DNA of 64,000 bases from Helicobacter sp. MIT 00-7814 (GCF_003364115.1 NZ_NXLL01000001.1:94287-158286); one strand, 5' to 3'. Counted from the first letter of the stretch, positions 51,938 through 62,253 are shown. Notes: generated by a model from the letters alone, not told the origin. Numbers and translations are program-made.

Positions 51938-54900
51938 ATGAAATTTTTTAAAACAGATTCTCTTTTCCTTATCAAGGGGTTTGTGCCATTTTTGGCGATT
52001 GGGTTTTTAAACGCATTTGTGGATTTGGGGCATAAGATTCTTATCCAAAACACCATTTACCACACGCACACCGGCAGTTCGCAACTTTTGCTTACAAGCA
52101 TTGTGAATCTGCTGATTTTGCTTCCCTTTGTGCTTGCTTTTAGCCCGGCGGGATTTTTAGCAGATAAATTCCCCAAAAACAAAGTCATGCAAATAAGCGC
52201 GTGGGTGAGTGTGGGGCTATGTTGTTTTATTACGATTTGTTATTTTAATGGCGCATTTTGGTTGGCATTTTTTGCAACCTTGCTTATGGCGCTTCAAAGT
52301 GCGATTTATTCTCCGGCAAAATTTGGCTTTATCAAAGAGCTTGTGGGCAAAGAGCGCTTAGCTTCGGGCAATGGCGCAATACAGGCGGTTAGTATTGTGG
52401 CGATTTTATGCGGGATTGGGGTTTTTTCGTTTCTTTTTGAGATGTTTTTTATCTCAAGTCAAAGTCCTTCTGATGTGCTAGATTCTATCGCGCCACTTGG
52501 ATTTTTACTGATATTTTTTGCGCTGTGTGAATTGTATCTAAGCTACAAGCTCCCTACCCTCACGCAAACTCAAGACATACATTTTGACACAAACGCCTAC
52601 AAAAAAGGCGCGCTTTTAAAGCAAAATATCGCCATTCTTAAAAGTGATCGCGCGATTTGGCTTTGCATTATCGGGCTTAGCTTTTTTTATGCGCTTTCCC
52701 AGCTCTACATCGCCTCTTTTCCCTCCTACGCCAAAAGTGTCTTAGAGATAGAATCTGCTTTTAGCGTCAATCTCGCCATCGCGCTTTCTGGCATTGGCAT
52801 TATCCTTGGCGCGCTTTTTACCGGGCGTTTATCAAAGCATTATATCGAGCTTGGATTGGTGCCACTTGGGGCATTTGGGATTTTTCTCATCAGCATAGGT
52901 ATCGCATTTGGTGAGAATCTAGGCTTTTATATGATACTTTTTTTCTTTTTTGGAATCTGCGGGGCGTTTTTTAGCATTCCGCTTAATTCACTCATTCAAT
53001 TTCGCGCGCGAGATTCTCAACTTGGTGCGATTTTAGCCGGAAATAACTTTTTGCAAAATATCGCTATGATTGGCTTTTTGCTCCTTAGCGTGGGCTTTGC
53101 GTATTTGGAAATAAGCGTTGAGGTGCTTTTTTATCTTATGATTTTTGTAAGTGCATTTGGCGCGCTTAGCGTGGTGCGTTTGATGCCTTTTTCGCTTGCG
53201 CGCTTGCTTGTGAGCCTTGCGTTTTTTCAGCGTTATCGCCTTATCGTAGATGGGTTTAAAAACTTCCCTGAACGCGGTGGCGTGCTACTTTTGGGGAATC
53301 ATATTTCTTTTATTGATTGGGCGATTGTGCAGATGGCGCTACCTAGAAAAGTATTTTTTATGATGGAGCGCAGCATTTATTCGAGGTGGTATATTAGGAT
53401 TTTCCTTGATAGATTTGGCGTGATCCCAGTCTCAAGCGCGCAGAGCAAGGGGGCGATTGAGCTAGCAGCGCAGAAATTGCAAGAAGGCAAAGTCGTGTGT
53501 ATTTTCCCAGAGGGCGCGATTTCAAGGCATGGGCATTTAAATGCATTTAAAGGTGGCTTTGAGCTTGTGTGTAAGAATCTAGAAAATTCGCAAGCCTGCA
53601 TTCTGCCTTTTTATATCCGCGGATTATGGGGCTCTAGCTTTTCGCGCAGTGATGAGCAGTTTCAGCTGCGTTATAGAAGCTTTGCAAGGCGCGATATTGC
53701 GATTGCTTTTGGGGAGAAAATGGATATCCACTCTACCAAAGAAAGCGTGAAAGCAAGGATTTTTGAGCTTTCTTTCAAAGCGTGGGAATCTCAATGCCAA
53801 AGCCTCTCTAGCCTTGATAAGGCATGGATAGATTCTGCAAAAAAATATGGCTCAAAAGTCGCGCTTGTAGATAGTATGAGTGGCTCATTTAGCTACTACA
53901 GGCTTTTAGCACTTTCCCTTGCACTTTCAAGCAAGATAAAAACTCTTTGCAAAAACGCACCGAGTGAAAGGGTAGAAAATCTCAAAGAATGCGTCGGCGT
54001 CATTTTGCCCGCAAGCCTTGCGTCAAGCTTGTGTAATTTTTCTGTCCTTTTAAGCAATAAAATTGTGATAAACCTCAACTTCACCGCTTCAAAGCAAAAT
54101 CTCTCCCTCGCCATTGAGCGCGCAAAAATCCGCCATATTTTCACCTCAAGGCAGTTTTTGGCAAAGCTTGAAAATAAAGGCGTGAAGCTAGAATTCCCAG
54201 AATCTCTCTGCGTGCATTATATGGAAGACATCACCCAAGAGCTCAAAGCGCGCAAAGCCACGCTTTTGGGCTACATAGCGCTAAGCTATATTTTACCAGC
54301 ATTTGCGCTCAAGGCGCTTTTCTGCGCGCGTGGGACGAGCAACCTTGATGTGGCGACGATCCTTTTTAGTAGCGGGAGTGAGGGCACGCCAAAGGGTGTG
54401 ATGCTAAATCATCTCAATATTATGAGCAATATCGCGCAGATTGCCGATGCGCTAAGCGTGAAAGATTCTGATATTTTGCTTTCGTCTTTACCACCATTCC
54501 ACGCTTTTGGGCTGACGGTTACGACATTTTTTCCGCTTTTGCAAGGTATCCCTTCAATCACCTGCGCTGATCCAACAGACGCAGTAGCCATAGCAAAGGC
54601 TGTGGCGCGTAATAAAGTTACCATGCTTTGTGGCACCTCGACATTTTTAGGAATCTATGCGCGCAATCGCAATTTGCACGCCATTATGTTTGAATCCCTG
54701 CGCCTTGTGGTAGCAGGTGCGGAAAAGCTCAAACCTGAAGTGCGTCAAGCCTTTAGCCAAAAATTCCACAAGCCCATTTATGAAGGCTATGGTGCGACAG
54801 AAACCACGCCTGTAGCAAGTGTGAATCTGCCGACTTGCTTTGATGAAGTCTTTTGGGAATTGCATAAAGCAAACAAGGAAGGAAGCGTGGGAATGCCACT

Positions 54901-55504
54901 GCCCGGAACTGCGGTAAGAATAATCAACCCTGAAACGCTAGAAACCTTGCCTATCGGTGAGCGGGGCTTGGTGCTCATCGGCGGGCATCAAGTGATGGTA
55001 GGCTATCTCAATGATGAGGCGCGCACGCGAGAATCCATCATCGAACTTGATGGCATAAGGTGGTATAAAAGCGGAGATAAGGGCTATGTCGATGAGGACG
55101 GATTCTTGCATATTGTGGATAGATATGTGCGCTTTGTGAAAGTGGGCGGGGAGATGGTGAGCCTTGGCGCGTTAGAAGAGCAAATCGCAGAGCTTATGAA
55201 AGGAAGCGCGTTTGAAGAAGTGCGCTTTAGCGCGGTGGGCGTAGATGACGCTAAAAAGGGCGAAAGTATCGTGCTACTCATAGAATCTGCAAAATCACAT
55301 GCGCAAGATTCTCAAAATAACACTTTTAAAGGCACAGATTCTGAACTTTTGGAATCTTTTAGCGCGCGCATTAAGCAATCAGAAATGCCAGCACTTTATA
55401 AGCCAGCGCGCTATTTTATTGTGGAAAAATTACCAGTACTAGGAAGCGGGAAGCTCGATCTAAGCGCGCTTAAGGCGCTCGCAAAAAGTTTGATGGAATC
55501 TTAA
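51938..55504 (+). CDS. aas: MFS-acyltransferase-acyl-ACP synthetase fusion (LplT-Aas type)
   Basis: 1188 residues in three parts. Residues 1-410: MFS transporter with 12 predicted helices, like LplT, which flips lysophospholipid inward. About 430-620: PlsC-type acyltransferase with NHISFIDW (HX4D) and FPEGAISRHG. About 640-1188: AMP-forming ligase with FSSGSEGTPKGV near residue 811, EGYGATETTP near 948 and the KSGDKGYVDEDG and KVGGEMVSLG motifs. Together they recycle lysophosphatidylethanolamine. In E. coli LplT and Aas are separate proteins; fused forms exist elsewhere. No stop or frameshift joins the parts. Confidence 0.92.
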   Translation: MKFFKTDSLFLIKGFVPFLAIGFLNAFVDLGHKILIQNTIYHTHTGSSQLLLTSIVNLLILLPFVLAFSPAGFLADKFPKNKVMQISAWVSVGLCCFITICYFNGAFWLAFFATLLMALQSAIYSPAKFGFIKELVGKERLASGNGAIQAVSIVAILCGIGVFSFLFEMFFISSQSPSDVLDSIAPLGFLLIFFALCELYLSYKLPTLTQTQDIHFDTNAYKKGALLKQNIAILKSDRAIWLCIIGLSFFYALSQLYIASFPSYAKSVLEIESAFSVNLAIALSGIGIILGALFTGRLSKHYIELGLVPLGAFGIFLISIGIAFGENLGFYMILFFFFGICGAFFSIPLNSLIQFRARDSQLGAILAGNNFLQNIAMIGFLLLSVGFAYLEISVEVLFYLMIFVSAFGALSVVRLMPFSLARLLVSLAFFQRYRLIVDGFKNFPERGGVLLLGNHISFIDWAIVQMALPRKVFFMMERSIYSRWYIRIFLDRFGVIPVSSAQSKGAIELAAQKLQEGKVVCIFPEGAISRHGHLNAFKGGFELVCKNLENSQACILPFYIRGLWGSSFSRSDEQFQLRYRSFARRDIAIAFGEKMDIHSTKESVKARIFELSFKAWESQCQSLSSLDKAWIDSAKKYGSKVALVDSMSGSFSYYRLLALSLALSSKIKTLCKNAPSERVENLKECVGVILPASLASSLCNFSVLLSNKIVINLNFTASKQNLSLAIERAKIRHIFTSRQFLAKLENKGVKLEFPESLCVHYMEDITQELKARKATLLGYIALSYILPAFALKALFCARGTSNLDVATILFSSGSEGTPKGVMLNHLNIMSNIAQIADALSVKDSDILLSSLPPFHAFGLTVTTFFPLLQGIPSITCADPTDAVAIAKAVARNKVTMLCGTSTFLGIYARNRNLHAIMFESLRLVVAGAEKLKPEVRQAFSQKFHKPIYEGYGATETTPVASVNLPTCFDEVFWELHKANKEGSVGMPLPGTAVRIINPETLETLPIGERGLVLIGGHQVMVGYLNDEARTRESIIELDGIRWYKSGDKGYVDEDGFLHIVDRYVRFVKVGGEMVSLGALEEQIAELMKGSAFEEVRFSAVGVDDAKKGESIVLLIESAKSHAQDSQNNTFKGTDSELLESFSARIKQSEMPALYKPARYFIVEKLPVLGSGKLDLSALKALAKSLMES

Positions 55505-55631
55505 GTTAGCTATGATAAAGCGCAGTTTCCCGCGCAAGACAAATCAAAGCGCGAGGATAAACGCAGGATTTTCTTTGAAGAATTTTCTTTGAGAGGAACT
55601 ACTTTAAATTACTAAGCAAAAAGGCATAATA

Positions 55632-57758
55632 TTAAAATAACAAATCCGCATCGACATTTGTAGCGCTTTGTGTTTGTGCGGGGAGCTTAGAAATATCAGT
55701 GTAGAGATACTCGCCATCTTCTAGTGTTTTTTTCATCACGCCTTGAGGCACATCAAATTTGCGCTTTAAGCCCGGCTCGAGATTCACAATTTTATTGAAA
55801 AAATACGCGCTCGCAGGAGTCGCCACGACGCCACCTGTCTCATTTGGACCGATTGGCGTATTATCATCGCGCCCATACCATGTAATCACCTGCAAACTCG
55901 GGGAAAATCCACAAAACCAGCCATCGATATTTTGGTTTGAAGTGCCGGTTTTGCCTGCAATCTCCATATTTTGCATTCTAGCGCGCGAGCCTGTCCCGCG
56001 ATTTACAACATCACGTAAGATATTTACCACCAAAAATGCCTGCTTTGGCTGCGTGTATTCCCTTGAAAGAAGCGGGAACTCATACACTTCACCATTTTCA
56101 TTAGTGATAGAATCCACTAAGCGCGGGGTTAGCATCGTGCCGTAATTTGAAAAAAGCGAATATTCCTTTGCCGCATCAAGCGGGGAAAGACTTAAACTTC
56201 CAAGGATAATTGACATATCATTTGGCACGGATTGAAAGCCATAATCCACGATCCCGCGATAAATGCGATCAAAGCCAATTTGTTGCACAAGATTGACCGC
56301 AGCGAGGTTTGAAGAGCTTCGCAAGGCGTAATGCAAGCTCACAATCCCGCTATATGCGCCCACATTTTTTGGCGTCCAAATATCCTCTTCAGCTTCCTTG
56401 TTGGCGTCTTTTATCTCGCTTAAATTTTCTTTTGTTGCATCTGCCCCAAAGCGTCTTGGCGCATCTGTGATTTTCCACGCGGGCGAGTAGCCTCTATCAA
56501 AGGCTAGCAGGTAGATAAAGGGCTTTATGCTTGAGCCAAATTGCCTTTTTGCTTGCGTGGCGCGATTAAAGCTAGATTTTCTATAATCCACCCCACCAAC
56601 AAGAGCTAAAATTTTCCCCGTGTCTGATTCTGTCACAACAATAGCGCCATTAAGCTCGCCCATTTTTTTAGGATATGCAGGCTTTGCAGTAATTTCTAGG
56701 AGGTTGTTTATCCCATCTGGGCTTTCTTGCGCAGAAAGTGGGCGAGGATTTGCAGAATCTAAATCCATAGAATCTGCTGTCTTTTGCTCAAAATATTTTG
56801 GGTATTTTTCAAGCAAACGCTCATTAATCTTGCTATACCCATAGCGCAGGGCTTCTTGCGCGATATTTTGGTAATCTAAATCGATATTTAGCTTAATCTT
56901 ATAACCGCCTGTTTTCAAATCCGCATAAACAGGCGCAAGCTGACGCAAAACCTCATCAACGACATAAGGCGCGAGATTCTGCGTTCGTGATTCATCATAG
57001 ACTTGTGGCACTTCATTAATCGCCACTTCATATTCATCTTTAGTAATCCAGCCAATATCAAGCATACGCGCCAAAATGCTATTTGCCCTGCTTAGGGAAT
57101 AATGCAGATTTTTTGTCGGATCGTAGGTGCTAGGGGCTTTTGGCAGTCCCATAAGCATACAGATTTCTTTTAAAGTAAGCTCATTTAGATTCTTTCTAAA
57201 ATACCCAAGCGCGGCAGTTCTCACGCCATAATAACCATGCCCTAAGAAAATATAATTAAGATAAATCTCTAAAATCTCTTCCTTGCTCATCTCTTTTTCA
57301 AGCAAGATAGCAAACATCGCTTCTTTTACTTTGCGTTTGAGCGTTTTTTCTGAAGTGAGCGCGACATTTTTCACCACTTGCTGTGTGAGCGTGCTTCCGC
57401 CTTCAATCCAGCGCATATTAATGGCGTTTTTCACCATTGCGCGCGAGATTGTATCAGGATTAATCCCAATATGCTCGAAAAATAGCGTATCCTCAACCGC
57501 CAAAAGCGCTTCAATCACGCGCGGAGGGATTTCATCAAATTTCGCATACAGCCTATATTCATTATCAAACACATTGGCAATCAAACGCCCTTTTCTATCA
57601 AAAATCTGCGTGGCGATATCCATCTTGTGCTTTTTGATACCCACAATCTCGCTTTTACTCTCTTTGTAGATTCCAAAAAGATACACGCCTGCCACAAGCA
57701 CAGCACCCAAAAAGGCAATAAAAACAAGATAGCCAAAAACTTTTAAAGCCCTACGCAC
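55632..57758 (-). CDS. Penicillin-binding protein 1A
   Basis: Bifunctional peptidoglycan synthase. 708 residues: an N-terminal anchor (VFGYLVFIAFLGAVLVAGVYLF), then the glycosyltransferase with AVEDTLFFEHIGINPDTISRA near residue 88 and EGGSTLTQQVVKN near 120. The transpeptidase has the SXXK serine in GSSIKPFIYLLAF near residue 412, SSN in RSSSNLAAVN near 480 and KTGTSN near 605. A charged linker at about 335-350 separates the domains. Thirteen bases separate it from tlpD upstream. Confidence 0.95.
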   Translation of the reverse strand: MRRALKVFGYLVFIAFLGAVLVAGVYLFGIYKESKSEIVGIKKHKMDIATQIFDRKGRLIANVFDNEYRLYAKFDEIPPRVIEALLAVEDTLFFEHIGINPDTISRAMVKNAINMRWIEGGSTLTQQVVKNVALTSEKTLKRKVKEAMFAILLEKEMSKEEILEIYLNYIFLGHGYYGVRTAALGYFRKNLNELTLKEICMLMGLPKAPSTYDPTKNLHYSLSRANSILARMLDIGWITKDEYEVAINEVPQVYDESRTQNLAPYVVDEVLRQLAPVYADLKTGGYKIKLNIDLDYQNIAQEALRYGYSKINERLLEKYPKYFEQKTADSMDLDSANPRPLSAQESPDGINNLLEITAKPAYPKKMGELNGAIVVTESDTGKILALVGGVDYRKSSFNRATQAKRQFGSSIKPFIYLLAFDRGYSPAWKITDAPRRFGADATKENLSEIKDANKEAEEDIWTPKNVGAYSGIVSLHYALRSSSNLAAVNLVQQIGFDRIYRGIVDYGFQSVPNDMSIILGSLSLSPLDAAKEYSLFSNYGTMLTPRLVDSITNENGEVYEFPLLSREYTQPKQAFLVVNILRDVVNRGTGSRARMQNMEIAGKTGTSNQNIDGWFCGFSPSLQVITWYGRDDNTPIGPNETGGVVATPASAYFFNKIVNLEPGLKRKFDVPQGVMKKTLEDGEYLYTDISKLPAQTQSATNVDADLLF

Positions 57759-57771
57759 TTAAAGATCCAGC

Positions 57772-59106
57772 CTATTTTTGCTCTTGGGTTGGATTTGTAA
57801 GGCTTTTTTGCAATTGCTCGATTTCCTCGTTTGTTTTTCCTGAAACTTCGCTATAAATCTCATCAATTGAAGTCATCACGCCATCACTATCTTTTTCCAT
57901 TGTAGTGATTTTGTCTTGTATATAGGATTTTGGACAAGCAACCTTTGGATCTTCAAGCGTTGTAGCAAGCGCAATGGCTGAGTTATGCACGCCCGCATGG
58001 AATGGATCAAGTTTTTTGTAGCCTTGCGTATCGCTAAAGAGCTCTTTTCCACGCCCTTCAAAATACCATTTTCCTAAACGGCAACTTTTATGATCCACTT
58101 TATTAAAGGAATCTTTAATGCCAAACAAGAAGCTGTAAAGATTGTTTTTATACACGGTGTGGTCGAGCTTTGCTAGGGTACAGAAGATTCTAGAACTCAA
58201 GCTTGAAGAGATTTGGTTATTTATAAGGCTTGCGATTTTGAGATCATTTACCACATTATTAAGTGTCGCAATCGCGTCTCTCACGGTGTTTGTCGCATTA
58301 TTTGTTTCTTCTGTGCCACTTTGAATATCGTTTGCTTCTTGCTGCATTGACTTCACCACCACAGCAATTTCTTTTGTCGCTTTTTGCGTTTTTTCAGCCA
58401 ATTTTCTCACCTCATCAGCCACCACCGCAAAACCGCGTCCATGCTCACCTGCGCGCGCTGCTTCAATCGCGGCATTAAGTGCCAAAAGGTTTGTTTGCTC
58501 GGCAATATCATCAATGAGTGAGACGACATTTGTAATCTCATTGCTTCTTTGCGTGAGAGAATCTACAAGCTGCGTTGAAATTTGCATTTTCTCATACAGC
58601 GTTTCGATTTTAGTAAGCGCATCATTACTCATATCCATTCCGTGTTCTGCGTGCTTGATAGCCTCATCGGAGCGCTTCACCACTTCTGCAGATTGATCGA
58701 GCACTTCTTGCAACGCACCTTGTGTGCCAGTGATCCCAATCGTCATAGATTGATTATACGCGTTAAAGACATCAAAGCCCCCGCGTTTATCACTGCGTAA
58801 GTCAAGCAAAAGAATCGAATAATACACCACATCGCCCGCTTGCATGGATTTTACTTCATATTCCCCTGATGGCAAAGCAATATCCGTAGTTGTTGGAGAA
58901 AGATTCTCAATAATTGAATCAAGATTCTGCATATTTTGCGCCAAGTGGTTTTTGAAAACTACCTCACGCCCTCTAAGCCCGATGATTATTTCTTTTTGTG
59001 TGAATCCAAACGCCGCGTTTTTAGATTCCAATTCTTGTTTAAGATGCGCGATTTCTTTTTCGTATTGTGCAACACGCTGATTTAAAGCATTACTTGAGCC
59101 AAACAT
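57772..59106 (-). CDS. tlpD: Cytoplasmic chemoreceptor with CZB domain (TlpD-like)
   Basis: Soluble methyl-accepting chemotaxis protein, 444 residues with no membrane helix. An N-terminal coiled coil ([18 protein letters not shown]) leads to the signalling tip [35 protein letters not shown] near residue 205. A C-terminal CZB zinc domain follows, with its His/Cys ligands in [23 protein letters not shown] and [10 protein letters not shown]. pylori TlpD has this layout and senses oxidants and zinc. The ATG at 59106 has AAAAGG seven bases upstream; a TTG at 59136 is rejected. A TATAAT lies about 37 bases upstream. Confidence 0.92.
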   Translation of the reverse strand: MFGSSNALNQRVAQYEKEIAHLKQELESKNAAFGFTQKEIIIGLRGREVVFKNHLAQNMQNLDSIIENLSPTTTDIALPSGEYEVKSMQAGDVVYYSILLLDLRSDKRGGFDVFNAYNQSMTIGITGTQGALQEVLDQSAEVVKRSDEAIKHAEHGMDMSNDALTKIETLYEKMQISTQLVDSLTQRSNEITNVVSLIDDIAEQTNLLALNAAIEAARAGEHGRGFAVVADEVRKLAEKTQKATKEIAVVVKSMQQEANDIQSGTEETNNATNTVRDAIATLNNVVNDLKIASLINNQISSSLSSRIFCTLAKLDHTVYKNNLYSFLFGIKDSFNKVDHKSCRLGKWYFEGRGKELFSDTQGYKKLDPFHAGVHNSAIALATTLEDPKVACPKSYIQDKITTMEKDSDGVMTSIDEIYSEVSGKTNEEIEQLQKSLTNPTQEQK

Positions 59107-59142
59107 AGACAAACCTTTTGTGTGGAATTTTAACAAATGATG

Positions 59143-59148
59143 ATTATA
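59143..59148 (-). promoter_or_regulatory. Predicted -10 (TATAAT) of tlpD
   Basis: Perfect TATAAT on the minus strand (AG-TATAAT-CATC) just upstream of the tlpD ribosome site. It is divergent from the fur promoter about 100 bases away. Confidence 0.5.
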
Positions 59149-59243
59149 CTACAAACAAAGGCAAAAGTATAAAAAATTTGCACAAACTTCTATGAGAATC
59201 CCAAAAGATTACTGCGTTATGCTTATTTGTTTCTTTGTTAAGC

Positions 59244-59249
59244 TATAAT
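59244..59249 (+). promoter_or_regulatory. Predicted -10 (TATAAT) of fur
   Basis: GC-TATAAT-TATGAG lies about 37 bases before the fur start. The AT-rich TAATTATGAGAATTTTA overlapping it could be a Fur operator for autoregulation, but no clean Fur box is visible. Confidence 0.45.
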
Positions 59250-59285
59250 TATGAGAATTTTAAATCAAGCTAAGGAGAAAATCCC

Positions 59286-59750
59286 ATGATGGTGAGCAAT
59301 ACGAGATTAGAAACACTTGATGCGATTTTAGAGCGTTTGCGCGGGGATATTAAAAAAAATGGCTTAAAAAACTCCAAGCAACGCGAGGAAATCATCACTG
59401 TTCTTTATAAAAGTGGCACACACCTAAGCCCAGAAGAAATCACAAACCAAATCCGCACGCATGACAAAAACGCAAGCATTTCATCAGTATATAGAATCTT
59501 AAGCTTTTTAGAAAAAGAAGGATTTATCACAGCACTTGAGGCAGACAAAAGTGGCAGACGCTATGAAATCGCTGCAAAAGAGCATCACGATCATATCATT
59601 TGCCTAAATTGCGGGGATATTATTGAGTTTGTCAATCCGCAAATTGAAGAAATGCAAATCAAAATCTGCCAAGAAATCGGCGCAAAGCTCATCAGCCACG
59701 ATATGCGCCTTTTTGTCAAATGCTCAAAATGCCAAGGACAAGGGCTGTAA
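59286..59750 (+). CDS. fur: Ferric uptake regulator
   Basis: Iron-responsive repressor, 154 residues. It closely follows the H. pylori Fur sequence as I remember it: LERLRGDIKKNGLKNSKQREEI, HLSPEEITNQIR, SISSVYRILSFLEKEGFI, SGRRYEIAAKEHHDHIICLNCG, and a C-terminal CSKC. The HHDHIIC and paired CXXC zinc sites are intact. PerR is the alternative but this long N-terminal extension before LKNSKQRE is typical of Helicobacter Fur. AAGGAG precedes the ATG. Confidence 0.94.
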   Translation: MMVSNTRLETLDAILERLRGDIKKNGLKNSKQREEIITVLYKSGTHLSPEEITNQIRTHDKNASISSVYRILSFLEKEGFITALEADKSGRRYEIAAKEHHDHIICLNCGDIIEFVNPQIEEMQIKICQEIGAKLISHDMRLFVKCSKCQGQGL

Positions 59751-59800
59751 AGTTATTAATTATACGAGCATTAGCAGAGCAATTATTAAGGATTCTCAAA

Positions 59801-59928
59801 CTGTTAAATTAAGGTTATAGAATCTGCAAATCCTAACAACAAAAAAATGTAGATTGTGTGCGCGAGCGTGAGCGAGCGGAGGCGAAGCGGGATTTATTCC
59901 CGCTGAGACGATACTAACCAATGGAATA
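59801..59928 (+). repeat. Dispersed element, intergenic copy
   Basis: About 128 bp between fur and the opposing aminotransferase gene, ending one base before that gene's stop codon. It shares the 3' part GGAGGCGAAGCGGGATTTA...GAGACGATAC and GGAATA with the dnaX and TPR-gene copies. Its hairpin is the strongest of the set, AGCGGGA/TCCCGCT. Confidence 0.85.
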
Positions 59929-59929
59929 C

Positions 59930-61396
59930 TTAACTCTGCGTGCGCAGGATTTTTATACTTGCATGCAGAGAATCCACAAGATATTCTATATCCTCTAAAG
60001 TATGCGTATAATGCAAACTCACACGCACCCAGCCGGGGCGTTTTTGCGGATTGCGGTATAAATCATTTAAAAGCTCAAATTGAGAATCCGCGCCCTTTTC
60101 ACATGCCAAATGTTCCAAATCCATCAAATAATGTCCATAACTTCCAGCACACGAACAGCCCGCGCGCGTTTGGATTCCAAATTTTTCACTCAAAATCCTA
60201 CTAAGGCTTGTAGGCGATACGCACGCGACATTAAAGCTAATAATTCCTAGATTTTCACTCGCATGCGCGCTTTCCCAATCGCCATAAAGGCTAAGCGCGG
60301 GGATTGATTTAAGCTCGTTAAGCAAAATTTGTGTGAGCACCTTTTTGCGCCGTGCAATGAGCGCAAATCCCACTTCATTACGCAACTGATATGCCAAACT
60401 TGCGCGCAAAAGCCCCAAAATCGGTGGCGTGCCAGCCTCCTCCCTATGCGTGGTGTCATTGACATACACATGCCCCTTATCGCTCACATATTCCACCACG
60501 CCACCACCGCTAAAGCTAGGTTTCTTAGAATCTAAAAGGCTCTTTCGCAATGCCAAAACGCCACATGCGCCAATCCCACCAAGCAATTTATGCGGCGCAA
60601 GGAAAAGCGCATCAAAACATTCTTTTGGGATATTAAAATACGGCGAACTACTTGCGCCATCAAATGCAAGTGGCGCATTTGGGACAGATTCTCTAAAAAG
60701 CTTTGCGATTTTTTCAAAAGGCGAGCAAATGCCAGTTACATTTGAAGCAAGGCAAAATGCGCCAATCACACGCGCGCTAGATTGCGCGCTAGAGTTTCCA
60801 GAGTTTCCATTAAAAGCCTGCAATTTTTTAGCCAAATCTTCTAGGTTAAAACGCCCTTGAGATTCTAAGCCTATTTTTTCAATCTCACAAAGTCCCTCGC
60901 GTAGGGAAAGTTCATTTGAATGATGCTCGTATGAGCTTATAAAAACTTTTGCAAGTTTTGCCCTCTCTTGCGCGCCCAAATTATGCAAAAGTCCGCTATT
61001 TTGGAGAATCTCAAGCGTTTTTGGCGAAATATAAAGCCCAAGCAATTCTTGAAACTTCTTAATCGCCCCACTCGCCCCACTCCCACACGCAATAAGCGCA
61101 AACTCGCTATCTAAGCCTAAACTCGCGCTAAGCCTTTCTCGCGCCTCCTCATACAGCGCTGAAGTGAGCTTTGCATGCGTGGCAAAAAAGGAATGCGTGT
61201 TTGCATAAAAAGGCAGAATCTCATTTATGCGCTTTTCAATAAGCCTAAAGCCAAGCCCGCTTGCCGTCCAGTCAAAATAGCGCGCGCCTTTTTCTAAAAT
61301 AATATTTTCACGCAAAAGCTCCAAAATCTCGCGCTCGCCAGCATTTTCATCTAAGAGCGGCGCGAAAAACTTCTCAATAATGGGTGCAATTTGCAA
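59930..61396 (-). CDS. Class V aminotransferase, cysteine desulfurase-like
   Basis: 488 residues of the NifS/Csd superfamily. The PLP lysine is in APHKLLGGIGACG near residue 267, and the C-terminal loop IQTRAGCSCAGSYGHYL near residue 408 carries cysteines like the desulfurase active site. The N-terminal region (YFDWTASGLGFRLIEKRI) matches selenocysteine lyase/CsdA-type enzymes. H. pylori has a NifS-like paralogue of this kind apart from its main NifS, as I recall. The substrate is unproven. It starts 15 bases after the next gene's stop and its 3' end abuts the dispersed element. Confidence 0.82.
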   Translation of the reverse strand: MQIAPIIEKFFAPLLDENAGEREILELLRENIILEKGARYFDWTASGLGFRLIEKRINEILPFYANTHSFFATHAKLTSALYEEARERLSASLGLDSEFALIACGSGASGAIKKFQELLGLYISPKTLEILQNSGLLHNLGAQERAKLAKVFISSYEHHSNELSLREGLCEIEKIGLESQGRFNLEDLAKKLQAFNGNSGNSSAQSSARVIGAFCLASNVTGICSPFEKIAKLFRESVPNAPLAFDGASSSPYFNIPKECFDALFLAPHKLLGGIGACGVLALRKSLLDSKKPSFSGGGVVEYVSDKGHVYVNDTTHREEAGTPPILGLLRASLAYQLRNEVGFALIARRKKVLTQILLNELKSIPALSLYGDWESAHASENLGIISFNVACVSPTSLSRILSEKFGIQTRAGCSCAGSYGHYLMDLEHLACEKGADSQFELLNDLYRNPQKRPGWVRVSLHYTHTLEDIEYLVDSLHASIKILRTQS

Positions 61397-61411
61397 GCGT
61401 TTCCTTTTTTA

Positions 61412-62164
61412 TCAATCGCGCTCGATAATGTAAGGCACGCCAAGCACGCCACTTGCGATGATTTCATCAGTGTATTGTGCGACTTGATTTGTCTTAGAGC
61501 TAGGGTTGAGATTTTTATCTTTATTGTAGTATTTTTTTAACAAGGCGCGATTTTTGGCTTCATCATTGCTTTTTTCCTCCAAAATCTTTGCAGCCTTATA
61601 CACAGAATTTGCACCCAAAAATCCCACGACCATCATCTTTACATTTCCAGATTCCAAACGCTCATCAAGATGCTCTAATTCCGCATGACAGTAAGGGCAA
61701 TTCGCATCAGAGATGATATAGATTGTCTTAGGATTTTTCACATGTGGCTTTGCTTTGAAGGTAATGACAGCGTCTTTGTATTTAGAAAAAATCTCTAGGA
61801 TTTTAGATTCTGTCGCCTCCTTTTTTTCTTTTTCAAATTGTGAGCGCACCTTTTCTAGCTTTTGAGAAAACTCCTTATCATCGCTCCACACTTCATTTAC
61901 GGGCATTATCACCGCGCCATTACTTGTCGCTAGCAGTGGTAGTGTATTGCCCAGCTCCTCTACTTGCACGATGACAAAATCTAGTCCATTGCCAAGATTT
62001 TGCACTTTTAGCACCTTCACTTTTCCCCCACGCTCTTTGAAAATCCCCTCTATCCGCTTACTTTGCGCGCTAGATTCTTGAAATTGTGACTGCAAAGCTT
62101 GGATAATGCCATTCTCCCCAAATGCCAAACTCACACAAAACGCGCATATTGTTAGAATCTTCAC
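61412..62164 (-). CDS. Periplasmic DsbC/DsbG-like thiol-disulfide protein
   Basis: 250 residues: signal peptide (ILTICAFCVSLAFG), an N-terminal domain of about 110 residues, a charged helical linker, then a thioredoxin fold. The redox motif is CPYC (ISDANCPYCHAELEHLDERL) near residue 155, and the cis-Pro loop is LGVPYI near the C-terminus. The layout fits a DsbC/DsbG-type isomerase or oxidase of the periplasm. H. pylori has similar proteins with CPHC or related motifs. It lies just upstream of the aminotransferase and may be co-transcribed. Confidence 0.82.
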   Translation of the reverse strand: MKILTICAFCVSLAFGENGIIQALQSQFQESSAQSKRIEGIFKERGGKVKVLKVQNLGNGLDFVIVQVEELGNTLPLLATSNGAVIMPVNEVWSDDKEFSQKLEKVRSQFEKEKKEATESKILEIFSKYKDAVITFKAKPHVKNPKTIYIISDANCPYCHAELEHLDERLESGNVKMMVVGFLGANSVYKAAKILEEKSNDEAKNRALLKKYYNKDKNLNPSSKTNQVAQYTDEIIASGVLGVPYIIERD

Positions 62165-62253
62165 TGCCTTGCTCCTTGCAAAATTTGGGCTTAATTATAT
62201 ACTAGAATGAAAAGTTTTTGGGAATCTCCTTGCAAATTGCCCCAAATCCCGCG

